Shown: positions 18,830 to 27,777 of the stretch, in pieces
Numbering within the stretch: the first letter of the stretch is position 1
Layout: each line of letters opens with the position of its first letter
Source: Paenibacillus silvestris
GTDB lineage: Bacteria; Bacillota; Bacilli; Paenibacillales; NBRC-103111
Length of the DNA stretch: 64,000 nt
NCBI RefSeq assembly: GCF_009882985.1
Contig: NZ_WTUZ01000014.1
Span: 12,017 to 76,016, forward strand
Direction: 5' to 3'
Position numbers and translations under genes: made by a program
Notes under the pieces: model-generated
Told to the model about the DNA's origin: nothing
Seen by the model: the letters and a program-made list of their open reading frames with translations, nothing else
The model's database searches: none

Positions 18830-21247
18830 CTAACTAATAACATCCTCGGCGCTGTCCGTAAGCACATAAGTATCTTGCGGCTGACCCGTAATAAAATGAC
18901 ACGGGTCCCCAAGCGCGAAGATGTACAATTCGTGCATAGCCCGCGTGCAAGCCGTGTAAAACAGCTTGCGCTCATTCTCATGGCCGTACTGATGATGGGA
19001 ACCATCATAAATAAGTACGGCATCGAACTCGACCCCCTTCGCCAGATACGAAGGGATGACGAGCACGCCCGACTCGAAGGTCGGGCTGTGTTTGGTGACA
19101 CGCCCCAGCGGTACCCGCAGGAGGGGCGTAAGGGCTTGATGCGCGAGCTCAGCTTCGCTCGCGGTTTTGGTAATGATCGCAATAGAGGCATAGCCTTCTT
19201 CCAGCAGCCGCGTTATTTCGGCTGCCTGCAGGCTATGCAGCGATCCGCGATCGCTGGTCTGAATCACCCGCGGCTTGCTGCCGGCGCGGGTGAAGGGCTC
19301 TATGGCATCGCCGCCAGGCACGATGCCGCGGGTGAACTCCACGATCTCGCGCGTGGAGCGATAGCTGCGGAACAAACGGATGACTTCCGTTTGTTCCGGC
19401 CCGTACAGAGCGGCGATCGGATCGATTTCGCTGTACGCGGAAGCGTGCGAATAGATCGCCTGGTTCAGATCGCCGAGCGCTGTCATGCGGCAGCGCGGGA
19501 AGAGCCGTTTCAGGTAAGCCAGCTGAAACGGAGAGTAATCCTGCGCCTCGTCGATAATGACGTGGCGCACGGCACCGTTCGTCTGGAAGCCGCAAACAGC
19601 TTCCAGCAAATACAGGAACGGCGTAGCGTCCTCGTACGGCAGCCTGGCTTGCGCCAGCTCCTCCAGCGTCCGCCCGCAGATGTCGGTCCAATAGCGAGGT
19701 TTCTCCGCTATCAGCTCCCGGTCACCTGCGCCTGCCCCCTCACTTTTTCTAAACAACTGCCCATAAAGACCAATCATATCAACGAATTTAAGCTGTTTCA
19801 CCGCGCTTCGAACAGGTTTTACATGCTCTTTCATGACGGTTCGAGCGAGCATATGCCTTTCTTGCTCATAATCATCGAAAGAAGAATCAATTACCTCTTC
19901 CATTTTGCGCAGCTTGATGTGGGCACGATGGTACTCATCACTGCTGAGAAGTTCGATCTCTTCATCGACCCAAGCTTCCTCGATCTCAAGCTTTGCAAAA
20001 AGCTCCAGCTGCTCTACGATCCATTCTTTCATAAGCTCCAAGCGGTTAGGGAGCCGAGTCGCGGTATCATAGCTGTAGAAACGCTCCACCAAACGAGCCG
20101 CGCTAAGTACCTCTTTGTCACGAAACTTAATAGGGTTAAATAACATCCCCATTTGCTCAAGCTGCTTCTTATAAGCTTCTATAACAGCAAGAAAAGAAGT
20201 CGAAGATTTATAATAAATTCCGCTCAAACGAGCTTCATAGGCTTCTATCATCTCTGGTGTTCTCTCAGACGCATCGTCGAGACTGCCCCTCGTCAATACA
20301 AATTCCAGTTGTGTAAAAGAGTCCTCCACCTCAAACATCTCACCCAAACGATGCTCCAAATAAGCTTGATAGGTCGTTTGCTGCATATTTTCTTCACCTA
20401 GCTCTGGCAGCACTGTCGACACGTAATGATTAAACAGTGGATTAGGCGAAAACAAAACCATCTGATCCGAACTCAGCTTATCTCGGTGTTTGTACAGGAG
20501 GTAAGCGACTCTTTGAAGCGCAGCTGATGTTTTACCGCTGCCCGCGGCTCCCTGCACAATCAGCATATGGGCGCTGTCGTTGCGGATGATGCGATTTTGC
20601 TCTTTTTGAATGGTCGCTACGATCGTCTTCATGTGTACATCCGAGCTCCGGCTGAGCACTTGCTTCAGCAGTTCATCACCGATGGTTACACCGGTATCGA
20701 ACATAAGAGTGATGTGACGGTCACGAATGACAAATTGGCGCTTCAGAACCATTTCACCCTCTACCGTCCCATTCGGTGTAGTAAATTGTACTTCTCCCGG
20801 TGCAAAATCGTAATACAGGCTTGAGATTGGAGCACGCCAATCATAGATCAGATACTGACCGACTTCCTCATCCAGAAAAGATGAAATACCCAAATACACA
20901 GCCTCTTCTTCCCGCTCACCACGTTCAATGAAATCTATTCGGCCAAAATAGGGCGATTGGACGAGCCTTCTCAGCTTGCTTAATGTTTTGGCTGCTTGGC
21001 GATGCGTTCGTTCCCGCTCAGACAGCACCTCTGATTGCTGTCTCATGCTCGCGATGGATTCTACTGCATCTTCCGCCGTACTCATATCCATCGTGACTTC
21101 GTCCCAATAATGCTTACGAATCTCAACAACATCTGATTGAACCAGACCGACCTGCTCTTCCAGTTCCGCGATTTTAACGGCTATCTGCTCTGTGACTTTC
21201 TGCACTCTTTGCTTTTCTGCTGCCTTTGCTTGATCTGTTAGACTCAT
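18830..21247 (-). CDS. helD: HelD-like RNA polymerase recycling ATPase
   Basis: Superfamily 1 helicase-like protein, 805 aa. The N-terminus (about 1-100) is a predicted antiparallel coiled coil, which in Bacillus HelD enters the secondary channel of RNA polymerase. Walker A QGAAGSGKTSAALQR lies near 235, Walker B VIIDEAQDYSPFQ near 570, and a C-terminal motif VEFDAVLIYD follows. Family members release stalled RNA polymerase from DNA. Length agrees with the Firmicute class. DNA for the C-terminal third (about 19020-19740) is much richer in G+C than the rest. Confidence 0.9.
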   Translation of the reverse strand: MSLTDQAKAAEKQRVQKVTEQIAVKIAELEEQVGLVQSDVVEIRKHYWDEVTMDMSTAEDAVESIASMRQQSEVLSERERTHRQAAKTLSKLRRLVQSPYFGRIDFIERGEREEEAVYLGISSFLDEEVGQYLIYDWRAPISSLYYDFAPGEVQFTTPNGTVEGEMVLKRQFVIRDRHITLMFDTGVTIGDELLKQVLSRSSDVHMKTIVATIQKEQNRIIRNDSAHMLIVQGAAGSGKTSAALQRVAYLLYKHRDKLSSDQMVLFSPNPLFNHYVSTVLPELGEENMQQTTYQAYLEHRLGEMFEVEDSFTQLEFVLTRGSLDDASERTPEMIEAYEARLSGIYYKSSTSFLAVIEAYKKQLEQMGMLFNPIKFRDKEVLSAARLVERFYSYDTATRLPNRLELMKEWIVEQLELFAKLEIEEAWVDEEIELLSSDEYHRAHIKLRKMEEVIDSSFDDYEQERHMLARTVMKEHVKPVRSAVKQLKFVDMIGLYGQLFRKSEGAGAGDRELIAEKPRYWTDICGRTLEELAQARLPYEDATPFLYLLEAVCGFQTNGAVRHVIIDEAQDYSPFQLAYLKRLFPRCRMTALGDLNQAIYSHASAYSEIDPIAALYGPEQTEVIRLFRSYRSTREIVEFTRGIVPGGDAIEPFTRAGSKPRVIQTSDRGSLHSLQAAEITRLLEEGYASIAIITKTASEAELAHQALTPLLRVPLGRVTKHSPTFESGVLVIPSYLAKGVEFDAVLIYDGSHHQYGHENERKLFYTACTRAMHELYIFALGDPCHFITGQPQDTYVLTDSAEDVIS

Positions 21248-21281
21248 TCCAACGCCTCTTTTCTTACCATTTTATTACGAT

Positions 21282-21311
21282 TTGACATGGGGGTTGTTTT
21301 GGTGCTATAAT
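21282..21311 (+). promoter_or_regulatory. Near-perfect sigma-A promoter pointing away from helD
   Basis: TTGACA, 18 bases, TATAAT. No gene follows on this strand before the hairpin at 21392. It lies just upstream of helD, on the strand opposite to helD transcription. Confidence 0.55.
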
Positions 21312-21317
21312 TAAATT

Positions 21318-21424
21318 AGGATAAAACTGTTTATAATTAAAAATATTTGAATCAATCTTTATTTTAACAATTAACTCTCCAAAAATCAATAAAAACCCTA
21401 GGTCTTTGACCTGGGGTTTTCTGG
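21318..21424 (+). ncRNA. Candidate small RNA between helD and the VOC-DinB gene
   Basis: The promoter above and the symmetric hairpin at 21392-21420 (ending in TTTT) bracket about 105 A+T-rich bases without an open reading frame preceded by a ribosome site. No known RNA family is recognised; the call rests only on promoter plus terminator. Confidence 0.3.
21392..21420. terminator. Bidirectional terminator
   Basis: AAAACCCTAGGTC/GACCTGGGGTTTT with T-runs on both strands; it ends the kdg operon on the minus strand. Confidence 0.85.
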
Positions 21425-21468
21425 CATTCTTTTTCAGCTTGACTATTAAGCTCCTTGCTCCTGAAATC

Positions 21469-22353
21469 TCAGCAGCCATGCAGCTCACGAATTTGATTCA
21501 CGGCTCGGATATGATGATTGGCGTGGCCTGCCATCATTTTCAGCAATTGCGCCACGGACTCTTCACGGTTCTTCGAGGTGACGGTTCTCTCAAGCGCATT
21601 AGGCAAATGCTCGCATAACCCAAGAATATGCTGCCTCATAGCCCTGAACAGCTGCACTTCAGCATGAATCGGCCGATTCCGGTAATCCAGTCCAGCGCTC
21701 CAATCATCTTGTGAAAAGCTGTTGCCCTGATAACTCCGACCCGGCTCTGCCAAAGCGAATTTCACCTTGTGCAGTGTAACCAGCTCTAAGTCGATCAGAT
21801 GCAAGGTCTGCTCGCGAATGGACCATTTGCCAGGGGCTTGCGCGAAGCTAAGCTGCTCCTCCGTCAATCCCGCTATTGCGTTCTCTAATTCGTCAGTACC
21901 TGCTTCATACATCTCTACAATCTCAGCATGGGTAGCAGCTAACTCCTCCCAGTACACAAACGTATGTCCATTAATGTCAGACACAAACAGCTTTCGAATA
22001 TGACCAGGATTCTCTTCTTTCCGCAGCTCCTTACAGCCTTTGGCTTGCAAGTTAAGCTCCACAGCATTCACCGAAGTTACGCCAACGTAGATGAGATCTC
22101 CTTTTTTTGGCGAGGTGTGTTTGCTCTGCAACCAGCCTACTAATAACTCCGTCTGCTCTTCCGTTACCAACTGAGCAGACGGTTCTTTTTGCTGTATCAA
22201 CACGACGTCATAGTCTGTCGTGATTCGCAGCAAGGCAACTGGACCGGAAGCGGCTCTTTCGAGCAGCTCCCAGCCCAGTTGTTTCGTATAAAAGGCAATC
22301 GATGCCTGTAGATCATCTACCTGCAACAGCAGCTTCGCCCCGTTATGTTCCAT
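21469..22353 (-). CDS. Glyoxalase/VOC domain fused to a DinB-like domain
   Basis: Protein of 294 aa with two domains. Residues about 1-120 form a VOC (glyoxalase/dioxygenase-fold) module (KLLLQVDDLQASIAFYTKQL at its start). Residues about 135-294 form a DinB_2-type four-helix bundle with candidate metal histidines in EQTLHLIDLE and AGHANHHIRAV. Neither domain has an assigned reaction here; DinB bundles often act as thiol-dependent transferases. It starts 4 bp after the KDPG aldolase stop, so it is probably co-translated in the ketodeoxygluconate operon. The ribosome site is weak, which fits coupling. Confidence 0.8.
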   Translation of the reverse strand: MEHNGAKLLLQVDDLQASIAFYTKQLGWELLERAASGPVALLRITTDYDVVLIQQKEPSAQLVTEEQTELLVGWLQSKHTSPKKGDLIYVGVTSVNAVELNLQAKGCKELRKEENPGHIRKLFVSDINGHTFVYWEELAATHAEIVEMYEAGTDELENAIAGLTEEQLSFAQAPGKWSIREQTLHLIDLELVTLHKVKFALAEPGRSYQGNSFSQDDWSAGLDYRNRPIHAEVQLFRAMRQHILGLCEHLPNALERTVTSKNREESVAQLLKMMAGHANHHIRAVNQIRELHGC

Positions 22354-22357
22354 CGCT

Positions 22358-23020
22358 CTACTTCTTGGCCGCTCGATAGGCCTCAATATATTGTGCAGCC
22401 CGCTTGGCAACTAGGCTGTAATTGCCTGTTTTGACTGCTTCGCTGGTCAAATCCGAACCGATGCCGACAGCAACGGCGCCGGCCTCAATCCATTCACCGA
22501 GGTTGCTCAGCGATACCCCGCCGGTTGGCATAATGTTCGCCTGCGGCAGCGGACCTTTAATGGCCTTAATCATCGCCGGCGAATAGAGATTACCGGGGAA
22601 GAGCTTCACGATATCGACGCCAAGCTCCAGCGCCGTCTGAATCTCTTGAATTGTCATGCAGCCAGGCATGACAGGCACGCGGTAACGGTTGCAGAGAGCA
22701 ACCGTGTTCGGGTTAAGCGATGGGCCGACAACGAACTCGGCCCCGCTCAGGATCGCTGCACGCGCTGTCTCCGGGTCTAGGGCTGTGCCCACCCCGATAA
22801 TCGCGTACTTGGAAGCGTCCTGCGTTGTACTCGAGTAGCGCTTCGCCAGCTCCTCGATGGCGCGCAGCGCGAATGGCACTGTCATCGTGACTTCGATGAC
22901 TTTAATGCCGCCTGCAATGGCTTGATCCGCCATTTCAACGACTTCTTCCGGCGTCTCTCCGCGCAGTACGGCAACGACGCCTTCACTTGATATTTGCTGA
23001 ACAAGTTTCAATTTCTTCAA
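22358..23020 (-). CDS. kdgA: 2-dehydro-3-deoxy-phosphogluconate aldolase
   Basis: KDPG/KHG aldolase, 220 aa, cleaving 2-keto-3-deoxy-6-phosphogluconate to pyruvate and glyceraldehyde-3-phosphate. The Schiff-base lysine is K139 in VDIVKLFPGN, the general base E43 in VIEVTMT. I place the start at a TTG preceded by AAGGGGAAG at good spacing (MKKLKLVQQ); another TTG 24 bases earlier has no ribosome site. The kinase gene that makes its substrate ends 32 bp upstream. Confidence 0.92.
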   Translation of the reverse strand: MKKLKLVQQISSEGVVAVLRGETPEEVVEMADQAIAGGIKVIEVTMTVPFALRAIEELAKRYSSTTQDASKYAIIGVGTALDPETARAAILSGAEFVVGPSLNPNTVALCNRYRVPVMPGCMTIQEIQTALELGVDIVKLFPGNLYSPAMIKAIKGPLPQANIMPTGGVSLSNLGEWIEAGAVAVGIGSDLTSEAVKTGNYSLVAKRAAQYIEAYRAAKK

Positions 23021-23052
23021 TGGAATCTTCCCCTTCTTATGCAAGCATGAAA

Positions 23053-24030
23053 TTAGCGTTCTATATGTTTAACATCGTTAAGAATTGCGTCTACTTGCTC
23101 CCAAGTTGGAGCGCCTTCCCAATCTCCTTCGGTCTGAACAATCAAAGAGCCCACCAGATTACCGATACGCACCGCTTCCGCATAATCGTACTCTTTGGAT
23201 AAGCCTACCAAAAATCCGGCGCAAAAACCATCGCCTGCGCCAACCGTATCCACCACATGTTCTGCTTTGAAATAAGGAACCGCTGTGATCGAATCTTGTG
23301 TTACGACATAGGTTTCGTTCTCTCCACCTTTGACGATAGAAACAGCGGACAATTCACGCAACTTGCCCACGATGACATCCCAATCTTCCGTCTGGTAGAG
23401 CAGCTTCAGCTCATCAAGGCCTGGCAGGAAAATATCCGCCAGCTTGGCAAGCTCAAGAAGCACAGGGCGCGCTTCCTCTATCCCCCAAAGTTTCAATCGC
23501 AGGTTAGGATCGAAACTCACTTTAACGCCATGCTTGCGGGCCAAACGAACTGCTTCAAAAGCAGCCTCTTTGCAAGACTCGCTGAGCGCCGGCGTAATAC
23601 CCGTGATATGAAGGATTTTGGCCCCTGCAATATAGCCTTCATCCAAATGCTTAACGCTCATCTGACTTGCTGCTGAGTTTTTGCGGTAGTAGTAAACGGA
23701 CGTTTTGCCCATGATCATTTCACGCATCATAAGGCCTGTCGGCGCTTCTGCCGTCAGTTCAGCACGGGAGACATCGACACCCTCTCCGCGGATTTTTTTG
23801 TAAATCAGACGGCCCATCGGATCCTTGCCTAAACGTCCAAACCAGCCTACTTTGCCTCCAAGGCGGGATATGCCGATAGCCACGTTGCTTTCCGCACCCC
23901 CAAACAAGCTGTGCAGCTCAGACGAGTACTCCAGTCCCTTCCCGTTAGAAGGCATCAACAGCGCCATCGTTTCGCCAAAGGTAATAATGTCAGGTCCGGT
24001 AACCGATTGCGATTGCATATTCGTCGTCAT
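23053..24030 (-). CDS. kdgK: 2-keto-3-deoxygluconate kinase
   Basis: PfkB/ribokinase-family sugar kinase of 325 aa. The N-terminal GGAESNVAIGISRLG substrate loop and the C-terminal DTVGAGDGFCAGF motif, which holds the catalytic aspartate and anion hole, are clear. Adjacent KDPG aldolase makes 2-keto-3-deoxygluconate the best substrate: kinase then aldolase completes hexuronate or pectin breakdown. GGAGAACTCAT precedes the ATG. A LacI-type operator lies upstream. Other window genes for uronate uptake are not present. Confidence 0.88.
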   Translation of the reverse strand: MTTNMQSQSVTGPDIITFGETMALLMPSNGKGLEYSSELHSLFGGAESNVAIGISRLGGKVGWFGRLGKDPMGRLIYKKIRGEGVDVSRAELTAEAPTGLMMREMIMGKTSVYYYRKNSAASQMSVKHLDEGYIAGAKILHITGITPALSESCKEAAFEAVRLARKHGVKVSFDPNLRLKLWGIEEARPVLLELAKLADIFLPGLDELKLLYQTEDWDVIVGKLRELSAVSIVKGGENETYVVTQDSITAVPYFKAEHVVDTVGAGDGFCAGFLVGLSKEYDYAEAVRIGNLVGSLIVQTEGDWEGAPTWEQVDAILNDVKHIER

Positions 24031-24061
24031 ATGAGTTCTCCATCCATTTCCTGAACGTTAA

Positions 24062-24075
24062 TTGAAACGTTTAAA
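24062..24075. promoter_or_regulatory. LacI-type operator in the kdgK promoter region
   Basis: TTGAAACGTTTAAA, a near-palindrome centred on CG, as bound by LacI-family repressors (KdgR or CcpA type). On the minus strand a TATAAT lies about 20 bp upstream of it, so a bound repressor would block transcription into kdgK. The regulator gene is not in this window. Confidence 0.45.
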
Positions 24076-24186
24076 TAATACATATATCTCATATTATAGT
24101 GTATAACGATCATTTGTACCAGATAGTAACTAGAATCTGTCGCCCCGTAGTTCCGTCCCCAATGAGCTCCCTCCCACAAAAAGAAG

Positions 24187-24215
24187 AAAAAACCTCAGAC
24201 TAATGTCTCAGGTTT
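24187..24215 (-). terminator. Terminator of the inositol phosphatase gene
   Basis: Stem AAACCTCAGAC/GTCTCAGGTTT with one mismatch, T-rich on the minus strand. Confidence 0.8.
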
Positions 24216-24232
24216 CTTCTGTCCTATGACAG

Positions 24233-25093
24233 CTAAAATCCGGTAGCTTCAGCTTTAATCAATTCTTGCTTCAGTTCATCATGGATCTCGCCGTTCGTGG
24301 CCAGGATGTTGCGAACCGCCAAATTGTAAGGTCTGCCTTCGGTATCGGTCACTTTACCACCCGACTCTTGGATCAGCAATGCGCCTGCTGCAATATCCCA
24401 AGCGTTCAGACCAATTTCCCAGAAGCCGCTCAGGCGTCCTGAGGCCACATAAGCCAAGTGAAGCGCGGCTGAACCTGCGATCCGAAGGTTGCGCACTTGA
24501 GGTGATAGCGCCTGAATACCTTTCAGGTTAATCGGTAATGCCCCATTACGGTCCGCTGGAAGGCCTGTTGCCACCAGACTCGTAGATAGCTGTCCATCCA
24601 GTGAAACGACTGTCTTTTTGCCGTGCATATAAGCACCTTTCCCCTTCTCAGCAACGAACAGCTCGTCACGAGATGGGTCATAAACAACACCAACGATGAT
24701 CTCGCCCTTGTGTGCGAGTGCAATCGAAACAGAGAAGAACGGGAACCCGTGAACAAAGTTCGTAGTGCCATCAATAGGATCCACGATCCATAAGTATTCT
24801 TCCTCGCTCATGGCTTGAAGCGCTTTGGCCGATGCTTCCGGTCCAGGCTCTACCCCTTCTTCACCGAGAATGGAATGATCGGGGAAATGCGTCATGATCA
24901 AGTTGCGAATCAGCTTTTCCGACCCTTTATCCACTTCGGTCACCAGGTCCTGCGGAGAAAATTTCGTATCAATACGGCTGATTTCACCCATTTTGCTCTT
25001 GATCCATTGCCCAGCCTTGGCTGCCGTATTGATAGCCACTGCCGTAAAACTCTTACTGCCGATGACGAACGGCTCCGCCCCACCATTTACCAC
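24233..25093 (-). CDS. suhB: Inositol monophosphatase family protein
   Basis: Mg-dependent sugar phosphatase, 286 aa. Metal-ligand motifs are present: GEEG (near residue 77), WIVDPIDGTTNF (about 101-112) and the C-terminal GLNAWDIAAG. The family hydrolyses myo-inositol-1-phosphate and related sugar phosphates; SuhB-like members may also act on fructose-1,6-bisphosphate or NADP, so the substrate is open. It starts with GTG behind a weak AAAGAG site. It stands alone with its own terminator. Confidence 0.87.
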   Translation of the reverse strand: MVNGGAEPFVIGSKSFTAVAINTAAKAGQWIKSKMGEISRIDTKFSPQDLVTEVDKGSEKLIRNLIMTHFPDHSILGEEGVEPGPEASAKALQAMSEEEYLWIVDPIDGTTNFVHGFPFFSVSIALAHKGEIIVGVVYDPSRDELFVAEKGKGAYMHGKKTVVSLDGQLSTSLVATGLPADRNGALPINLKGIQALSPQVRNLRIAGSAALHLAYVASGRLSGFWEIGLNAWDIAAGALLIQESGGKVTDTEGRPYNLAVRNILATNGEIHDELKQELIKAEATGF

Positions 25094-25245
25094 TTATATC
25101 AACTCTTTCTTTTTTATTTATTTAGATTTAGAAGTAAGTTAAGTATAGTAAATTATACGTTTTAAATACTAGTGCGTTTCATCCCAAAATATTCGTACAT
25201 TTATACATTTATTAATAAAAAAAGGAGATATTCAGAAATTTACAA

Positions 25246-25282
25246 ATAAAAAACCATACTGCCACGTAGGCAATACGGTTTT
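25246..25282 (-). terminator. Terminator of fabI
   Basis: AAAACCATACTGCC/GGCAATACGGTTTT with two wobble positions; T-run on the minus strand. Confidence 0.8.
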
Positions 25283-25309
25283 GGAATGTCATAAGACATT
25301 AAAATTGCT

Positions 25310-26080
25310 TTAAATTCCAACGATGTGGTAACCACCGTCAACATAAATAACTTCACCTGTGATGCCGCGGGACAGGTTGCTCATCAAGAACATCGCTGTA
25401 TCGCCAACTTCTGCTGTTTCCGTTGTTTTGCGCAGCGGAGCTTTCTCTTCTACTTGACGCAGGATCGAGTTGAAGTCTTTGATGCCTTTGGCAGCCAAGG
25501 TACGAATCGGACCTGCGGAAATCCCATTCACGCGAATACCGAATTGGCCTAGATCAGCCGCGAGATAGCGCACGGATGCTTCCAATGCAGCTTTGGCAAC
25601 GCCCATGACGTTGTAGTTCTTCATTGCGCGCTCTGCGCCAAGGTAGGTCATTGTCATGATGCTGCCGCCTTCTGTCATTAGCGGATAAATCCGTTTGGAT
25701 ACAGCAACAAGGGAGTAGGCGCTGATGTCGTGCGCTAAGGCAAAGCCGTCACGCGATGTGTCAACGAATAGTCCATCCAGCTCTTCCGTTCTTGCAAATG
25801 CAATACTATGTACAAGGCCATGCACGACACCGAATTTCGCTTTAAGCGTATCAGCTAGAGTATCAATTTCTGCGTCTACCGTTACGTTACAAGGCATAAG
25901 CGTTGAACCTGGAATCGTGTCAGCCAGCTTGCGCACGCGTTCTTCAACACGCTCGTTTTCGAAAGTAAACACCAGATTTGCTCCTTGTGCAGCTAAGGAT
26001 TGAGCAATAGCCCATGCGATGCTGCGATCATTGGCAACACCCATGACAAGTATATTTTTTCCTGTTAACAGTTGACTCAT
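25310..26080 (-). CDS. fabI: Enoyl-ACP reductase FabI
   Basis: NADH/NADPH-dependent enoyl-ACP reductase of the short-chain dehydrogenase superfamily, 256 aa; it performs the last step of each fatty-acid elongation cycle. The cofactor motif is GVANDRSIAWAIA (14-26). The FabI-type catalytic pair is Y156 and K163 (YNVMGVAK), with Y146 in MTYLGAERAM. The family is the target of triclosan. I saw no clear FapR-type operator within 100 bp upstream. Monocistronic. Confidence 0.95.
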   Translation of the reverse strand: MSQLLTGKNILVMGVANDRSIAWAIAQSLAAQGANLVFTFENERVEERVRKLADTIPGSTLMPCNVTVDAEIDTLADTLKAKFGVVHGLVHSIAFARTEELDGLFVDTSRDGFALAHDISAYSLVAVSKRIYPLMTEGGSIMTMTYLGAERAMKNYNVMGVAKAALEASVRYLAADLGQFGIRVNGISAGPIRTLAAKGIKDFNSILRQVEEKAPLRKTTETAEVGDTAMFLMSNLSRGITGEVIYVDGGYHIVGI

Positions 26081-26181
26081 GGCCGTGAAAAACCCCTCTC
26101 AACATTGGATTATGCGTCATTCATACCCATTCTCCAAAGTACCCCATTTTGCCAAACAATTCAAGAAATAAATCTGAATCG

Positions 26182-27138
26182 CTATAGCTGGATCGAGGCT
26201 TGATCGAGGATCACGATTCCTTCCTGGAGCTTAAAATCTTCCATAAGACGAAATAGCGCCTCATCCTTCATTTTCGCTTCAATCATGATATCGAGCTTAG
26301 GTGTCATAGGAGCTATCGCACGAAGAAAAGATAGGAGTGGCTCTACCTCCACGTAATCAGCGTGACTTCTTGGATCGCTCTCGCTTTTGGGGCTCGAGAC
26401 GTGAATCTTCGGTGGGAGTTCGTTTGTCCAGGTTTGTTGAATACGCGGCCACAGCTCGGCGACATCTTCGCCCTCGTTGTTCACCGCATGATGATGAACG
26501 TCCAGAACCATTGGAGCTCCTACGGTTTCAGCAATTTCCAGCGTCTCTAACGCATTGAATGTTTTATCGTCATTCTCTAGCGTAATCCGCTTTTGGATTT
26601 CGGGGCGCAGCGTGGAAAAGTTTTGGATAAAACGTTTTGCGGCCTTCTTCTTATCCCCGTAGGATCCGCCGACATGAATGTTGCACATGGCCTCCGTGCC
26701 AAGTCCCATCGCGTTTAGCATCGCGTTATGCCGCTCCAAATCCTGGATGGACTTCTGCAGCACATCCTCTTTGGGAGTGCTCAGAACAGTGAAGTGGTCT
26801 GGATGAAAGCTGACGCGCATCCCCGCTTGTTTGGCATAGGCGCCAAGCTCCTCGAATTCCGCTGAAAGCGTTGGGATGGGGTCCCAGTCCCCTAACATTT
26901 CATGCCCGATCAGGGGGATGAATCTAGAGGAGAAGCGGAACACCATGATGTCATGTGCCCGGTTATGTCGCAGCAACCTCAATGTGTTATGCAAGTTTTC
27001 CGCACCCAAGCGTTCCAGCTTCCGGATGGCTGCTTCCCGGTCCAGGAGCTTGCTGAAGCTCGTGACTGTCATTGTTTTGGACGGCGAGGCATTTTTGACA
27101 ACCGCCGACATCGCCACATACCCAAGGCGAATAATCAT
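26182..27138 (-). CDS. uvsE: UV DNA damage endonuclease
   Basis: UVDE-family protein, about 318 aa, a TIM-barrel enzyme that nicks 5' of UV photoproducts in alternative excision repair. Recognisable parts are IIRLGYVAMS at the start, FRFSSRFIPL, the metal-site histidines in RVSFHPDHF, NIHVGGSYGDK and VLDVHHHAVN, and a late IMIEAKMKDEAL. GGGGG lies 10 bases before the chosen ATG; a second in-frame ATG two codons upstream is 4 bases from it. The enzyme is common in spore-formers. Confidence 0.9.
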   Translation of the reverse strand: MIIRLGYVAMSAVVKNASPSKTMTVTSFSKLLDREAAIRKLERLGAENLHNTLRLLRHNRAHDIMVFRFSSRFIPLIGHEMLGDWDPIPTLSAEFEELGAYAKQAGMRVSFHPDHFTVLSTPKEDVLQKSIQDLERHNAMLNAMGLGTEAMCNIHVGGSYGDKKKAAKRFIQNFSTLRPEIQKRITLENDDKTFNALETLEIAETVGAPMVLDVHHHAVNNEGEDVAELWPRIQQTWTNELPPKIHVSSPKSESDPRSHADYVEVEPLLSFLRAIAPMTPKLDIMIEAKMKDEALFRLMEDFKLQEGIVILDQASIQL

Positions 27139-27220
27139 GCACATGTAACCCCCAAGAAAGTTCAGGTAAAAATCCTGTGTTAGGTTACCCTTATTCCGGC
27201 TGTCACATTCACTAGAATGA

Positions 27221-27511
27221 CTAGGAAAGCGCAGCAATGATTTTAAAACCACAAAAAGCCGTTATGGCAATAGGTAAAGGACTTAGAGCAAGCATACCAA
27301 GCTTAGTGGCGTGGTCTTCTTTGCGCAAAGTTAGCAGATTGCCGAACAACCATATCAGGAGGTAGAGGAGCAGTACCCCTGACGCTGAGTACTTTTGATT
27401 GATGGAAGAAGGGCCCATGAAACCGTAAAATCCGAATATCATATAAATAAGCACATACGGTGTCGGTATACCCAGTACGATATTAAAAAGCCAGTAGGCG
27501 GTAAATTTCAT
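27221..27511 (-). CDS. Small membrane protein, three predicted helices
   Basis: About 96 aa, with hydrophobic segments near residues 6-30, 45-60 and 70-93 separated by a short basic loop (LRKEDHATK). The first in-frame ATG directly abuts the AAAGGG ribosome site, so the ATG three codons later (7-8 bases away) is the better start. No family recognised; no link to UvsE beyond an 82-bp gap on the same strand. Confidence 0.6.
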   Translation of the reverse strand: MKFTAYWLFNIVLGIPTPYVLIYMIFGFYGFMGPSSINQKYSASGVLLLYLLIWLFGNLLTLRKEDHATKLGMLALSPLPIAITAFCGFKIIAALS

Positions 27512-27777
27512 TCTATTCATCCCTTTGCTTTGGAATCTACTTAATTAAATTGTAGCTCCGGTTAGCATGGAGAATAAGTACTAATTTCTTGTAGTACCTT
27601 TGCTGGCTTATCTTCGCGGAAATGCTCCTAGACCGCCGTTCCCGCCTCCGTAGCGATGTTTTTCACCGCTAACGCATGCATAACGCTCCAACTGCCTGCT
27701 GTAACGACGTAAAACATGCTTAGCTCTCACGGAAATGGCCCAAGACCACAGCTGTACTAATCTCTGCAGCCAGCACA

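Noticed and set aside
18800..20143. 447-codon plus-strand open frame
   Set aside because: Lies entirely antisense to helD, no ribosome site, and low-complexity composition that mirrors the G+C-rich codons of helD.
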